This document shows, piece by piece, positions 40,777-52,079 of a stretch of DNA of 64,000 nucleotides. Under the pieces are notes generated by a model that saw only the letters and a program-made list of their open reading frames with translations, made no database searches and was not told the DNA's origin. Source of the stretch: Micropterus salmoides (lineage: Eukaryota > Chordata > Actinopteri > Centrarchiformes > Centrarchidae); contig NW_024040041.1 of assembly GCF_014851395.1 (NCBI RefSeq), positions 11,253,742 to 11,317,741 of the forward strand, in the 5' to 3' direction. Positions within the stretch are counted from its first letter, which is position 1; the number at the start of each line of letters is the position of its first letter. Both the position numbers and the translations under genes were made by a program.

Positions 40777-41108
40777 CTGTGAGTACGGCTCGTGGCTGAG
40801 GCTCCTGGCTGGGCAGGAGGGCGTCCACGGGTTGAGTAGAGAACAGGAGACCTCTGGTTCCCAGGTCAACAAAGGGGAGGTCAATGGTCAAAGCTCAGAG
40901 GGCACAGCCTCAAGGGTCTGAGGTGAAGAAGCAGGGCTTGTCAGAGCGGGCAGCAAGCTGATCAGGCCCCGTTGGCATTGCTGAGGACTGTATGTGTAAG
41001 CGTTTGTGTTTGTACGTGGGTGTAGGTGTGTAAGCGTAAATGTGGGGAGGGGGAAGAGGGGATGTGGTTCAGGTTTAGGACTCTGCCTTGACTTGGTATG
41101 CTCTGGCA
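40777..41108 (-). other. tnrc6a: tnrc6a upstream exon, formerly coding
   Basis: Acceptor TGTCTACAG at the right end, donor ACAG/GTAAAC at the left. Joined to the previous exon it reads VPEHTKSRQSPKPEP, resembling VPEQIKPSVSQPQP of human TNRC6A. The frame then drifts and stops at TGA 40888-40890. A different frame, open from just past that TGA (LTIDLPFVDLGTRG...), is the one that joins MAPIRDSV. An internal acceptor at the CCCTCTGAG ending near 40893 would link the previous exon to this open frame in phase. Confidence 0.6.
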
Positions 41109-41762
41109 CTGTAGACAGAAACAGACAGAAGAGAGAAAGATGATTAGTTGAACTTATTGCATGCCCATCATCAGTAACATGTAAACCTGTCAGTTTTAAT
41201 ATACACCACCAGCAATCATGCATGTGTGACATACACAGAAAAATTAAATAAATCCAATATCCTTTTCTTCTAGTATACTCATCATGAAGCCTACATGAAA
41301 ATAAATTATAGTTCGTAGCACCACAGCAACCGTTGATGAATGCGGCTAGCATGATCAAACCATCACAACGTTATTTATGATCGAGCGAGGAAGGTTTGAC
41401 TTGTCCAATGTCTAGCTACTGAAAATGACTACTTACACTCAACAGCCAAACTACTTGCGGTTACATTTTTTCATTCCCTGTGACAGAGCGACAACGATCA
41501 CCACAAGAACGTTTGCAGTGTGTCCAGCATGAGAAAATTGGCTTGCTTTGTGTTGTCTTCACTGTGAACACTCTCTACCAGCCCCACCCTACACAAACAG
41601 CCAAAGCTGATCACTCCTCGTGGCATCTTCATAGCCGCTATAGCGTTGATGCAAAGTTACATTTCAGAGAAGGTAAACTCCAATGAATGCTATAGCATAG
41701 CTGTAGGGGCTACATGTGTTGGCTCTGCAGCCAAAATCTACTTTTTTTTTTTTTTGCCAGAG

Positions 41763-41785
41763 TTGCCAGTGGCAGCCACTGGCAA
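41763..41785. repeat. Perfect hairpin
   Basis: TTGCCAGTGG, loop CAG, CCACTGGCAA. It follows a T run. It may be part of a mobile-element end or a chance palindrome. Confidence 0.8.
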
Positions 41786-43247
41786 AAATAATCAAAATAA
41801 TTAATCATTTCCCTCTGTTCTCTTCCTTCAGTAGAAGGAGAAAATTAGTCTCCATCTCTCCCTTCTTATGGTACACTGGACTGTGAGACAAGTATGTGAG
41901 TCAGCTAGGTTAGTCAGAAATGTTGTATAAAGAAAGAGCGAGAGGGAGACTGACCACCGTACACCTTCTCTTCTTGAATGTGTATGGGTAAGACTAGATT
42001 AGGGTTACACAACAGGCTTAAAGCTGGCAGCACTGCCCTAGTACACCATGGCAAGCAAAATCCTAGAGCAGAGAGATAAGTAGTAAGGGCATGACAACAA
42101 GACACAGTGAGAGAGTGAGGTAAAGACAATACGAGGAGGAAGATTACAAAGGAGAAGAGGGACACAGACACCCTTCAGTAAAAGTGGACCAGTGTATTTG
42201 ACAGCAAGAAGAAATGTGTGCACTTCTTCTGACCTTTCCTTAGTGCAGGTTAGCAAGTGTGTTAGCTCTCTCTGCCTGCTGCAGCAGTACACAGATCTAT
42301 TTATAAACACTCAGTTCAAATAGCAACCACTCTGTTCAGTAGCCAACACGATAAGAGAACAAACAAACCCATGTGTGGACAACGAGCAAGTGTGCTGATG
42401 CAATGAAGCATGAATGTGTTACAAGTTTGGAGCATGAGTTAAGGTTTTATTCATTTTAATATACAATGTGGAGTGGCCTGTTTAATGTACTAACAGTATT
42501 TCAACTAGACATAATATTCCAACTACTGCAATTCCCATCAGGGAAAAAGTTTGTCAGACACACAAACCAGCAACCAAATGCTACATACCCTACATACTCG
42601 CCAGACGCACTTCACAGAGGCCAAACTCCACCTTTGTTAACACACAAACCACTAGCTAAACCTGGGCACTGCCAGAATCTAAACATAAAGGCTGCCAGAA
42701 GCTGCCCCCTGGAGCCAATCAAAAAAAGGCAACAAAAAAAAAACAAAAAAAAAAAACAGGCAGGACAATAATATCATTATGAAACAATCTACCAAGGAAG
42801 CAGCATTATCCAGAAGAGAAGAAAATCAAGAAACAGCAGAAAGGTCGAGCGTTGACTGGAATGAACCTGCTCCCTTTGGCAGCCACAACACTAAAAAGGG
42901 AAAGCACCTTCCAGCAGGCAGAGTCGTTTACTGCCATGGATCTTGACTTAACCTTCCTACATGGAAAGACCTCCGTCAACCCCAAAGCATCTGATTCAAA
43001 GCAGCTACGCAGCAAAAACCTTTCATCCTTGTAAGGCAGTGCAAATCAAAGTAGTGTAGAATGACGTTTAACACTTTATTTGAGGCAGCGCTCATCATGC
43101 ACGCTGTTGTTGGTTAATGGTGAACCTAATGATTTCTCTGACCAGTATTAAAATCTACTCCAATTATTGCCATTACATTTTTTTCCCCACACCTCCCAGC
43201 CTGATTCAGTTTGTTTACATAATACTGTGTATGAGTCTACAAGAGCT

Positions 43248-43515
43248 GAAATGATTAGTCAAAAAATCAGTAGCAGAAAAAATCAGCAGAAAAACAATCA
43301 ACTATTTTGATAATCAACTTATCTCTTAAATGAGGTTTCAAGCTTAAAAGTGCCTCATATTTGCTGGTTCTAGCTTTTAAAAGTGAGGATTTGGTTCTTA
43401 CTAGTGGTACGGGACAGTAAACGCAATACACTTTAAGTCTTGGATTACTTTTTGGACAAAACAAGAGCAACTTGAAATCAATAATTAAAAACAATCAGTA
43501 GTTGCAGCTCTAGTT
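43248..43515. repeat. hAT-like non-autonomous element
   Basis: Begins GAGCTGAAATGATTAGTC and ends CAATCAGTAGTTGCAGCTC, so the ends are inverted relatives (GAGCTG...CAGCTC). Inside are TATTTTGATAATCAAC and TTTGCTGGTTCTAGC, hallmarks of an element common in percomorph fish. Confidence 0.65.
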
Positions 43516-46500
43516 ACTACATATAATTGAATTTTCAGAACTATTAGGGTTAACTACACATGGGTATTTTTTATTAATCGCTCAACCCTAGTGCGTATAA
43601 GCATGCTCATTGCCGCTGTTCAGTAGACTACATAGAGTACAGTTTGTTCCTCCTTTTCCCTGCTTCCATCTGAGAACGGCTTTCATGAGGGCCCCTGGAG
43701 TTGGCAGCGGCTCGACTGCTGCTATCATCTTACAGACAGAGATGGTGGGGTGGGGGGGGGTGGGGGTGGAATATAGGGACAAGACACAAACACACAGAGC
43801 ACGGCTGAAGGGGAGCAAGAAAAAGTAATGTGAACAGAAGGGGGGGGGGACGACATACGATAAAAAGGTAAGGAGGATGGAAGAGAGCTGGAATGTGAAA
43901 AAGTGGCAGAGGCAAAAGAGCCTGTCATTGAAGTTGATGTGACAGGAATGCAGCTGCAGTTTCTAACATGTATAAAAAGCAGACGAGGTCAACTTCCTGA
44001 AGTCAGTGGCACATGAGCCCTGTACAATGTGTACTCCGTTTAACAGACAGAGCAAGAAGCAAAGAAACTCAAGAGTGTGGAAGAGGCAAAGCGGCAAACA
44101 TGCTAAAACCTAGAATAGTGGAAAAGGATCAATAGAATTAACCAATACAGTGTTTTGGCCCTGTTTTCTGCCTTACCTGTTACATAAACTAACCTGGAGA
44201 GTAGGAGTAAAACAGAGGTGGATCTAAACCAAGAAACATCTGAAAAGCCATGAATAGTTTTTGGGGTGTGCACATTTGGTCATCAAAGCCACTTGCCATT
44301 AATATATGTACATCTGTACAGACATTTGAAGCTAAAGGTTCTGAGTACTTGGGAAACTTTCAATACCGCTAAAGAGCAGAAGGGCTATTTCAAAAGGTTG
44401 TTTTGTGTTCAGAGGTAGCTCCATTAGCCTGATGTTGTTGTTTTAGATGATTTGTTCTATGTTTAGAAAGGGATACCAAACAATTACTGGAGACGCCATA
44501 CATTCGCACTACAAGGTCAGCAAACAGATAAACAATACACTTTGCAATCTGCGCCCTGACTTGTATGCAGGGACCAACAACTGAACATTACTTTTAGCTA
44601 AAAAGGTACTTTCCACGTGTCCTGCTGTTGCTATGCAACTGCAAAATCTATTTGAAGCATGGTGCTTTGTTGCCAGAAGCTGACTTATTTCTCAATTTGC
44701 ATACCAACACAGGCCGTCAGCAACAAACCAGAACCTTAAAAAAAACAACAAATAAAATCGTTGCACCAACAGGTAGGAAGGTATATATATATAAAAAAAG
44801 GCACACAGGTACGCAACATATCGATCTGGCTATAAAATTAGTCCCGGTATAAAATGGATTTCACCTTTCACATCACTTCAAGTGCAGAACAAGCACAAGT
44901 TCACTACACTTAATGTTAAATGCACACAAAATGTCTGACAAATGTTCCTTTGTAGAACTGTGTTTGAAACTGTGCTGCTGCTCTGACACACTGTCAAACA
45001 CTTTATCCTCACTGACATGTTTAATTTATAGGGCTTGCATTGCATAGATTTAAAAATGTAATTGATTCAACTCAGTTTAATTGAACCCTTGTTGGGACAG
45101 CCCAGCCAAATGTATTCTAAACTAACCAGTAAAAGGTTAATACCCTGTTGTACACTCCTAAACACTCCAAATTCCTCTTGGCGTGTCTGAGCAAGGTGAC
45201 ATCAGCAAGAAACACATGCCAGTTGTCTGTCTCTCAAATATGCAAAAAACACTGATTACTCAACAGAGAAACAAGCGGGGACACCTGGCAGCAAAAGCAA
45301 GTCTACATATTTCCTGCTTCAACGTCCACCTGTTTCAGGTGATCAACATGAAGGATTGAAGAATATGAGGAAGTGTCAAGTAATTTATTTGAGTGCAGGA
45401 GTCACTGTGCTGTACGTGTCTGCATCCCTTTACACACAGTATGCAGTACATGAGATTGTGCGCAAGTGTATGCATGAGCAGATAAGCACACTTGTCAACA
45501 CGACCCACCACAGTCACGTCGACTTCGGGAGTGGCTCAGAGGGGCACCCACACACACACACACACACCAAACTCAAACTATGGGCAATGTGCATAAAAGT
45601 CACAGGCTGCAGGTTTTGTTTATGACTCAATTGCAGGTTCGTCCATTGTTCAGTCATCATTTGACTTTACAGTCATTTGTCCACCCACACCCAGGTCAGC
45701 AGTAGTTGCCACCAGGCATGCTCAAGAACTTATCTGATCTATAAATTGTTTAAAATTAGTCAATAGGAGGGTTGGTTTGTCCCTTTCTAGTTGCTGGTTT
45801 GAGTGCAGCAGTGGGAGGATTTTACTAACTCTTCTGGGAGTTGAGTGTGCTTTGTTGTTTTATATTGCATCAATTCCTATCATTAATGGCCAGGTCCATG
45901 TCACTACACTACAGCACTGGGGGGTTGTGAAGCTATTTTAAGCTTACAGAATGCTGCCACTTTGGCAGGTAACAAGCCAGTGTTTGTTGTTCTATCTTCT
46001 CGAAAGGACTTGATGACAAGAGATATCAGCCAGTTTCAATCCTGCTGATGATTGCATTATCAGCAACTGTTTATATTTTCTGTTTATCACTTTTAAAACA
46101 CATTTAAAAGGATGAAACTGCTGCTCAATGGTTTGAGTGCATCTCATGATATATACTCTGTACAAGTTATGCACATTTGTTCTCTATATTACTTTTTTTA
46201 AGCATAGTCCTAGTGTGTAAACTAACCATGTTTTTCAGTTCAATTCATGTGTCGGTTATTTTATGGTCTGAAAAATGCCCATCAGAAGTACTAAGAACCC
46301 AAAGTGAAGCCTTAAAAATGTTTGTTATGCCAGATGAACAGTCCAAAAATCAAATATTTTCATGGATGGAACTACAGATTTTGTGGCATTTTGCTTTAAA
46401 AATCATTGAAAATGTATAAGCTATTGCAATTGGTGCAGATAAATGCATTGTTGATCCACAAACCACTTGTTCGGTGCAGCTCTACCACTGTGTGTGATGA

Positions 46501-47521
46501 AAAACAGAAATGTGTCATATTCTTACTGAATTCAAGACCACAGATAGAAAGAGCTGCTGACAACTGAGGGCAAATCTGCCTATAGACTCTAGCTATAGTA
46601 AGACACTGAGTCATTCAGAAGTACAATGATTACACTTGTTACTGTACAACCATTATCTGGGTGTAAGAGCCTCCATGACGATGAACGGCTGTGCCAGTTC
46701 AGTTTTGGAACTACAGACACCAAGTTTGTTTGCGTGGAGACACATCGCAAAATACTAGAGACACAGCAGAAGAGTGAAAACAAAAGCGAGAGACAGAGAC
46801 AGCAATTGAAACATAAAGACACACTCAAGGTCAGAGATAGAGGCTATCAGACTTCCCGCCTACACTAGCCATGACAGTAGTTTCAGCTGTAACAGTAGCC
46901 TGCTCGTATTATTAACAGGACTCAATGGAAACTGTAGCGGCAATTCAAATGGAAAACACTACTACGTCACATGGCAAAGAACACCAGCAGTGTCACAAGA
47001 GCAAAGCACATTGCACCACTGGGGACAAACAAACATGGATACAACCCAGACTATGCAGGGAAGAAAGCAATTTTGGAAAATAAGCTGAAATGGACAAGTA
47101 GTTTAAAATAGGCAATAGGAGTTGATGTCTTGAGTCAAGCAGTTTGTGGATTTTCTTCTGGGGGGTTAAGCACGCTTTGCAATGCCAATTTCTATCATGT
47201 GTTACCAGAATCCTGTCTCAACACAAAACTGCAGCATTGATGGTTGTGAACTAGTTTATGCTCAGTGGTCCTTCATTTAGTACATTCAGTTCATGATTCT
47301 GTTGATGTGCAATATTAATCCTACTGGGCCTATTGAACACTATGGACCTTAACGTTTTAGCGGAACATCGCTCATTATACATTAACAGCTCTGTGTAAGG
47401 TGAACAGATGTCAATGTCCTAGAAACAGCTGATGCTGATAAATCAGGAATCAGTACAAACAGTTAGCGCTGAGCAGTAGCGTGATCTTTTATCAACTCTC
47501 AGTGGAATCATCTTCTCTCAC

Positions 47522-47622
47522 CTTTTGACCAGTTCTGTATCTTCTTGTCCTCCTTCCTGGTCACACTCTTCGTCTCTCTCTCTCTCTTCCATCCACTGTT
47601 CTTCCCTCTATGGGTATTGTCC
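47522..47622 (-). other. tnrc6a: tnrc6a upstream exon, formerly coding
   Basis: 101 nt with acceptor GTATCCACAG and donor AAAAG/GTGAGAG. In the frame that joins VPEHTK it reads DNTHRGKNSGWKRER... to KEDKKIQNWSK, a Lys/Arg/Glu-rich piece in the place of the KKKDDKKKK stretch of human TNRC6A. This frame does not match the MRDLE frame of the exon at 55268-55319. It is now best read as 5' UTR. Confidence 0.6.
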
Positions 47623-47899
47623 CTGTGGATACCAGGAGGAAATACTTTTACTTTATTGTTATTGCATTTAGTGTTTTATGACACCATAACAAACTGAAAT
47701 CTCTCTCTGAACAAGTTGAGGTGGAGCACAGAAACACTTAACAGGAAGTCCCATAAATGGAGACCCTGAGAACGCACATTTTAAATATTGTCCATATCAC
47801 TTCATGATTTTCATCACAGAAACAAATACTGTTGTTCATCGTTTTCTACCCACTGTCTGCACATCTCATTTACAAGACAAAAATTTCAAGTGGAATCCA

Positions 47900-48150
47900 T
47901 TTTAGACAACTCCACTAAATAATTGAAATTTATAAAATGACAAATTTCCAGAATCTCAAATGACAATTTTCTCAATTTTTGTAATGACTGTAAATTAAAT
48001 ATCTTTGGGATTTGGAGCTGTTGGACAGAGATAACAAGCAACTTGAAGATGTTAGCTTAGACGTTTTACAGACCAAACCATTAATAGATTAGTTTGTTAA
48101 ATATTTAATTTAATCTATAATGAAACAAATCATTGGTTGCAGCCCTTCCA
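47900..48150. repeat. Degraded hAT-like element
   Basis: Contains CTTTGGGATTTGGAGCTG, AACAAGCAACTTGAAGATG and an end GGTTGCAGCCCTT, matching the family of the copy at 43248-43515. Confidence 0.5.
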
Positions 48151-48539
48151 TAATGCATCTACAGTGCAGTGCTTTGGTCACACTATGATTTTTTCTGAGG
48201 AGAGAGCAGTTATTCCATTTGTAATTAATCATTTTCACTACAATTGGCTGATTATAATTTTACTCTTCGGCTCCCAAAAAGAAAAAAGGTCTGCTTATTA
48301 ATGTCCAATTGGTTTGTAATCAGACTTTGGCTTCTCCGTCAGCAAGTGTTGAGTTTAGCTGCACTGGGCCCTGTGGGTGTGCCATTTAGCCTACAGGAGA
48401 AAGCTGCAGGCTGCAGTCTAATCCAATAATGGGATTACAGCGCAGCACTTACCTTAGCTATAAACAGACAGACGTACACAGATTCAGAAACAACTCAGAC
48501 AAATTTGGCACATTTCATTTGATTTTTTGCACAGTTTTA

Positions 48540-48945
48540 AATATTGACACGTTGTTAGTGTAACTGTCAGGCTTGCTTATGCTGTCTCACCCCCCCCCGC
48601 CGTCAATATTTGAAATCTACATAGTTGATTTCTCACCTCAAAACTTCTCAGAAGTGGATTCAGTTCTGAAATTACATACGAAAACTGTAAAATATAAAAC
48701 TCTCTGTTGCTGGCCTCTGTCTGACGTGCGCAATGATGACGCAGTGAATAGAGCCAATTCTCTCTGACCAATCAGTAGTCTGCTGTGTTTTCACGTCACA
48801 TTTTAGTATCGCCTCAGCTCACTTGGAACCTCGATGGAGGTGATACGAAAAAAAGTACCTGGAAGCAGGTGCAACTTTTCTACAATGGAAAACCAAACAA
48901 AAGGTGAGTCGAGCTGGTACTGGGCAGTGTGAAAGGGGCTTTAAA
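48540..48945. repeat. Dispersed fish repeat
   Basis: Contains CTGACCAATCAGTAGTCTGC, GTGTTTTCACGTCACATTTT and AAAAAGTACCTGGAAGCAGG, and ends GTGAGTCGAGCTGGTACTGG. I recognise the pattern as a common fish non-autonomous element. Part of it recurs at 12535-12665. Confidence 0.5.
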
Positions 48946-50624
48946 CAGCTCTGAGCAGCAGTGAGCAGCTTTGATGAACATCTTTATTACATGCTGGAAG
49001 TTTGAGTTTTAGTAAAAATCTGAAGGTGACCAGAGAATAGCGTGTAACAGCAGTCTTACAAATAGATGAGTGGCATGCATTGCTGCTTGACACCAAAGTC
49101 AGAAATGTTCAGTTCCAAAACTAAGGACCTCATATTTCCCTAAACTATTCTGGTCAACCTGTTTAAATGGCAGATGAAATCAGCTGTTTGTTTATAAATT
49201 GGCACACAGTTTGTTCCTTTCTTTGCTACCACTTTCAGCCACCACCCTCCTCCCTCTGTTCACACACTGCCCCCTCTTCATCCTCCACTCCTTTCTAACC
49301 ATTAAGTGTTTCGCCAGATGGTTCTGGGTTCAACAACAACAGCAAGGCATGGTGGGGGCCCTCCTGGAGTGCACATATACACACCATGGACAGCATCTGT
49401 TTATGAATGGACCGACAATTGCCCATCCCCCGACAGCTACAGCTGACAAGAAGGGGGTGGGGGGCCTTAACTCACCAAAAGCAAAAGAAGGTGCTAATGT
49501 AGAACAAGGCCGGCATAACAGGGGGAAGTAAAGAAGAGGACAACACAGTTGCAATTGCAAATGTTTTATAGTTTGTTTTTTGCTTTTCTAGTGCCAGGTG
49601 GAAAATACAGGAAACCTAATTCACTCCAAGACCCAACCCGGCATTTAAACATCAATTAATTCATAACAAAGCAAAATTGCACAAAGTGTAACTGTAAGAC
49701 TTTTGTTGTAAGTGCTTTTCTTGTCCTGTCTTTTTTAAATTAAACAATTATGACAAAAAAAAAAAAATTTCACCTGAAATAGTTCTACAATTTTAGTGGT
49801 GCAACTAACCAACTTTCACTAATTAATCGGTCGATTAAGATTTTAGTCTATAAAACAAGAACAAAAATAAAAATAAAGAGAAAAGATGCCCAGGCGACAT
49901 CTTTTATTTTGCTTGTTTTGTCAGACCAACAGAAAGATATATTCTATAATTTACAATGATAAAAGAAAACAATAAGTAATAAATCCTTTCACTTGAGACA
50001 AATGTTTGACATTATTGGCTGATCAGTGTCTTCACATTGAGCCACAGACCCAGCCATCCACGTGCTCAAAAGCGCTCCAGGAGCTCTTTCATGCCATCAG
50101 ACTTCACAACGCGACAGCACCCGGTGCCTCCGCTGACTGAGACTCCACTTGCAGTTAAACTGTCACCACCACAAAACACAGCACATGTTCAATACAAACA
50201 GATACTCTGAGTGTATGACCGCATGTATATTTAAAAAAAAAACAAAACATATGCACACACACACACACCCCTAATTATTGTATATATTATTCCTCTTCAT
50301 TTTTTTTTAAACTACACTTGCTTGTGCTGCTGTGTCAACTTCAATTTCCCCTACAGCGGATCAATACCTACATCTGAAGTTGTCTTGATTATTGGGACAG
50401 TTGGCAATTAAAACACTAAAAGTTTACATACTGAGTAGAGCACCTTATAATGTAGCTGTGTAGTGTTATGTTATCTACTGTTGAGCAAATACCTGCAGAC
50501 TTTCCAGAGTTGTAAAATCCAGTCTCACAGTATTATAAAGCATCTTAGCATCTAACAAGACTCCAAACTCTCAAATTATTATTCAAAATGCTTTGTCCAT
50601 TTTTTCACTGGTGCCTGTAAAAAC

Positions 50625-51051
50625 TAGGGCTGAACGATTTTGGAAAATAATCTAATTTTGATTTTTTTAAAACAGATATGCGATTAGTTTTTAACAGACA
50701 AGCAATAAATCACTGTATAGTATGACCAACACAGTACTGGCTTTGATGAAACTAGGTAATGCATGAATAACCACCAATTGAGTCCTTATCTCAAATAAAA
50801 AAAATAAGAATTATTTTCTGGATCCCAGCAAACAAAAAATACTCAGTTTGAAGTTCAATACAAAAGTTGGCCAACGGGTCTAGTAGACATGATCTGTAGC
50901 TCTCTGACAATACAGAAGCGATGTTCACGCTTCCCCTGCAGACTGCTTTACTCTCGCATATCATGTGACCAGAGTGTAATCACAGCCTTTGCGATTAGAA
51001 AACCTCCTTTTATCATATATTATCGCAAATGCAATAAATCGTTCAGCCCTA
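50625..51051. mobile_element. Non-autonomous hAT-type transposon with clear termini
   Basis: Terminal inverted repeats are exact over 16 bp within the element: TAGGGCTGAACGATTT at the left, AAATCGTTCAGCCCTA at the right. The 8 bp flanks GTAAAAAC (50617-50624) and GTAGACAC (51052-51059) agree at 6 of 8 positions, as expected for a decayed hAT target duplication. Length is 427 bp and no transposase is encoded. Confidence 0.8.
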
Positions 51052-51689
51052 GTAGACACCCCCACAACTACAATAGCTAACATCACAACATCAGCATAAG
51101 TTGGTGAACTAGAAAGTAAGCTGAATGTCCGTGGGAATGTTCTTTAACGTTACCTGACACACAAATCATGGTTGGACTAGTGTTGTGTGGCTCGGTCGGG
51201 GCCACTTTCATTTACAGAGCCAGGGCTGTGTACAAACCAGATTTTTATTTCAGCATACACAGACCGGACAGCTAGCGGACTGAAAAGATATTCACTGAAT
51301 TTGACAAGAGGTGTATTGGCTTAGAATCGCATACCCCATTTTTAACTATCATCTTTAAAGCTCTGGCCTTAAGGTGAGATATGTGTCAGGGCAAAAGACA
51401 CTGGTCAGGGTTTAAGAGGGTGGACTCACACAGAGACAATATTACATATCACACGTCTCATGAGGTCGCCATTTTTGGTATATACACTGTATTTTTGGCT
51501 GTATATGGGCCATGCTTCAAAACATGCAGTTTTCACAGGTGCTGACCATGTGCTTTCTGTTACTGTTTTATACTGAGTTTTGTACAAACGTGATAAATCA
51601 GGCCAGTAATATAACAATTTTCTTGAGTGTTGTGAATAAAATTAAAGTTGTGAACTAATAAGATGGATTTTATCAACACCAGGCAAATT

Positions 51690-51976
51690 GGAAACATGCC
51701 TCAAACAAGCAAGTCGGTTGATTTTCACAATAGATTAATCGCTTGAGTAACAATACCAAACATTTGCTGGTACCAGCCTGTAAAATGTTTCCTGCATTTC
51801 CTGCTTTTCTCTGTGCTATATAATAGTAAATTGAAAGTTTTGGGATATGGACCTTTTGGTGGGACAAAACAAGCAATCTGAATATGTAAATGTAATTTTT
51901 CAACATTTTATAGACGAATCGATTATTGGAGTAAACCATCAGCCTAATAAAATCGATACAAATTATTAGTTGCCCC
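51690..51976. repeat. hAT-like non-autonomous element
   Basis: Contains ACCAAACATTTGCTGG, GGGACAAAACAAGCAATCTG and ATTTTATAGACGAATCGAT, matching the 43248-43515 family, and ends near TTAGTTGCCCCCCTA. Confidence 0.6.
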
Positions 51977-52079
51977 CCTAAACTGCCATATACTGTCAAA
52001 AATGTACAAAATACACCCACCCAATTAAAAAACACCTGCAAAATACACTTTAAAACTACTTTTATCGTGGTGCCTTATT

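Larger units (their letters stand above)
41109..47521 (-). other. tnrc6a: tnrc6a 5' intron (6.4 kb)
   Basis: Non-coding. It contains a perfect 10-bp-arm palindrome at 41763-41785, a hAT-like repeat at about 43250-43515, G runs near 43750 and 43841, and CA repeats near 45548-45566. No nested gene was recognised. Confidence 0.6.

Noticed and set aside
40888..41358. 156-codon minus-strand ORF as an independent gene
   Set aside because: Its left half is the tnrc6a upstream exon and its right half is intron. The acceptor at 41109 splits it.
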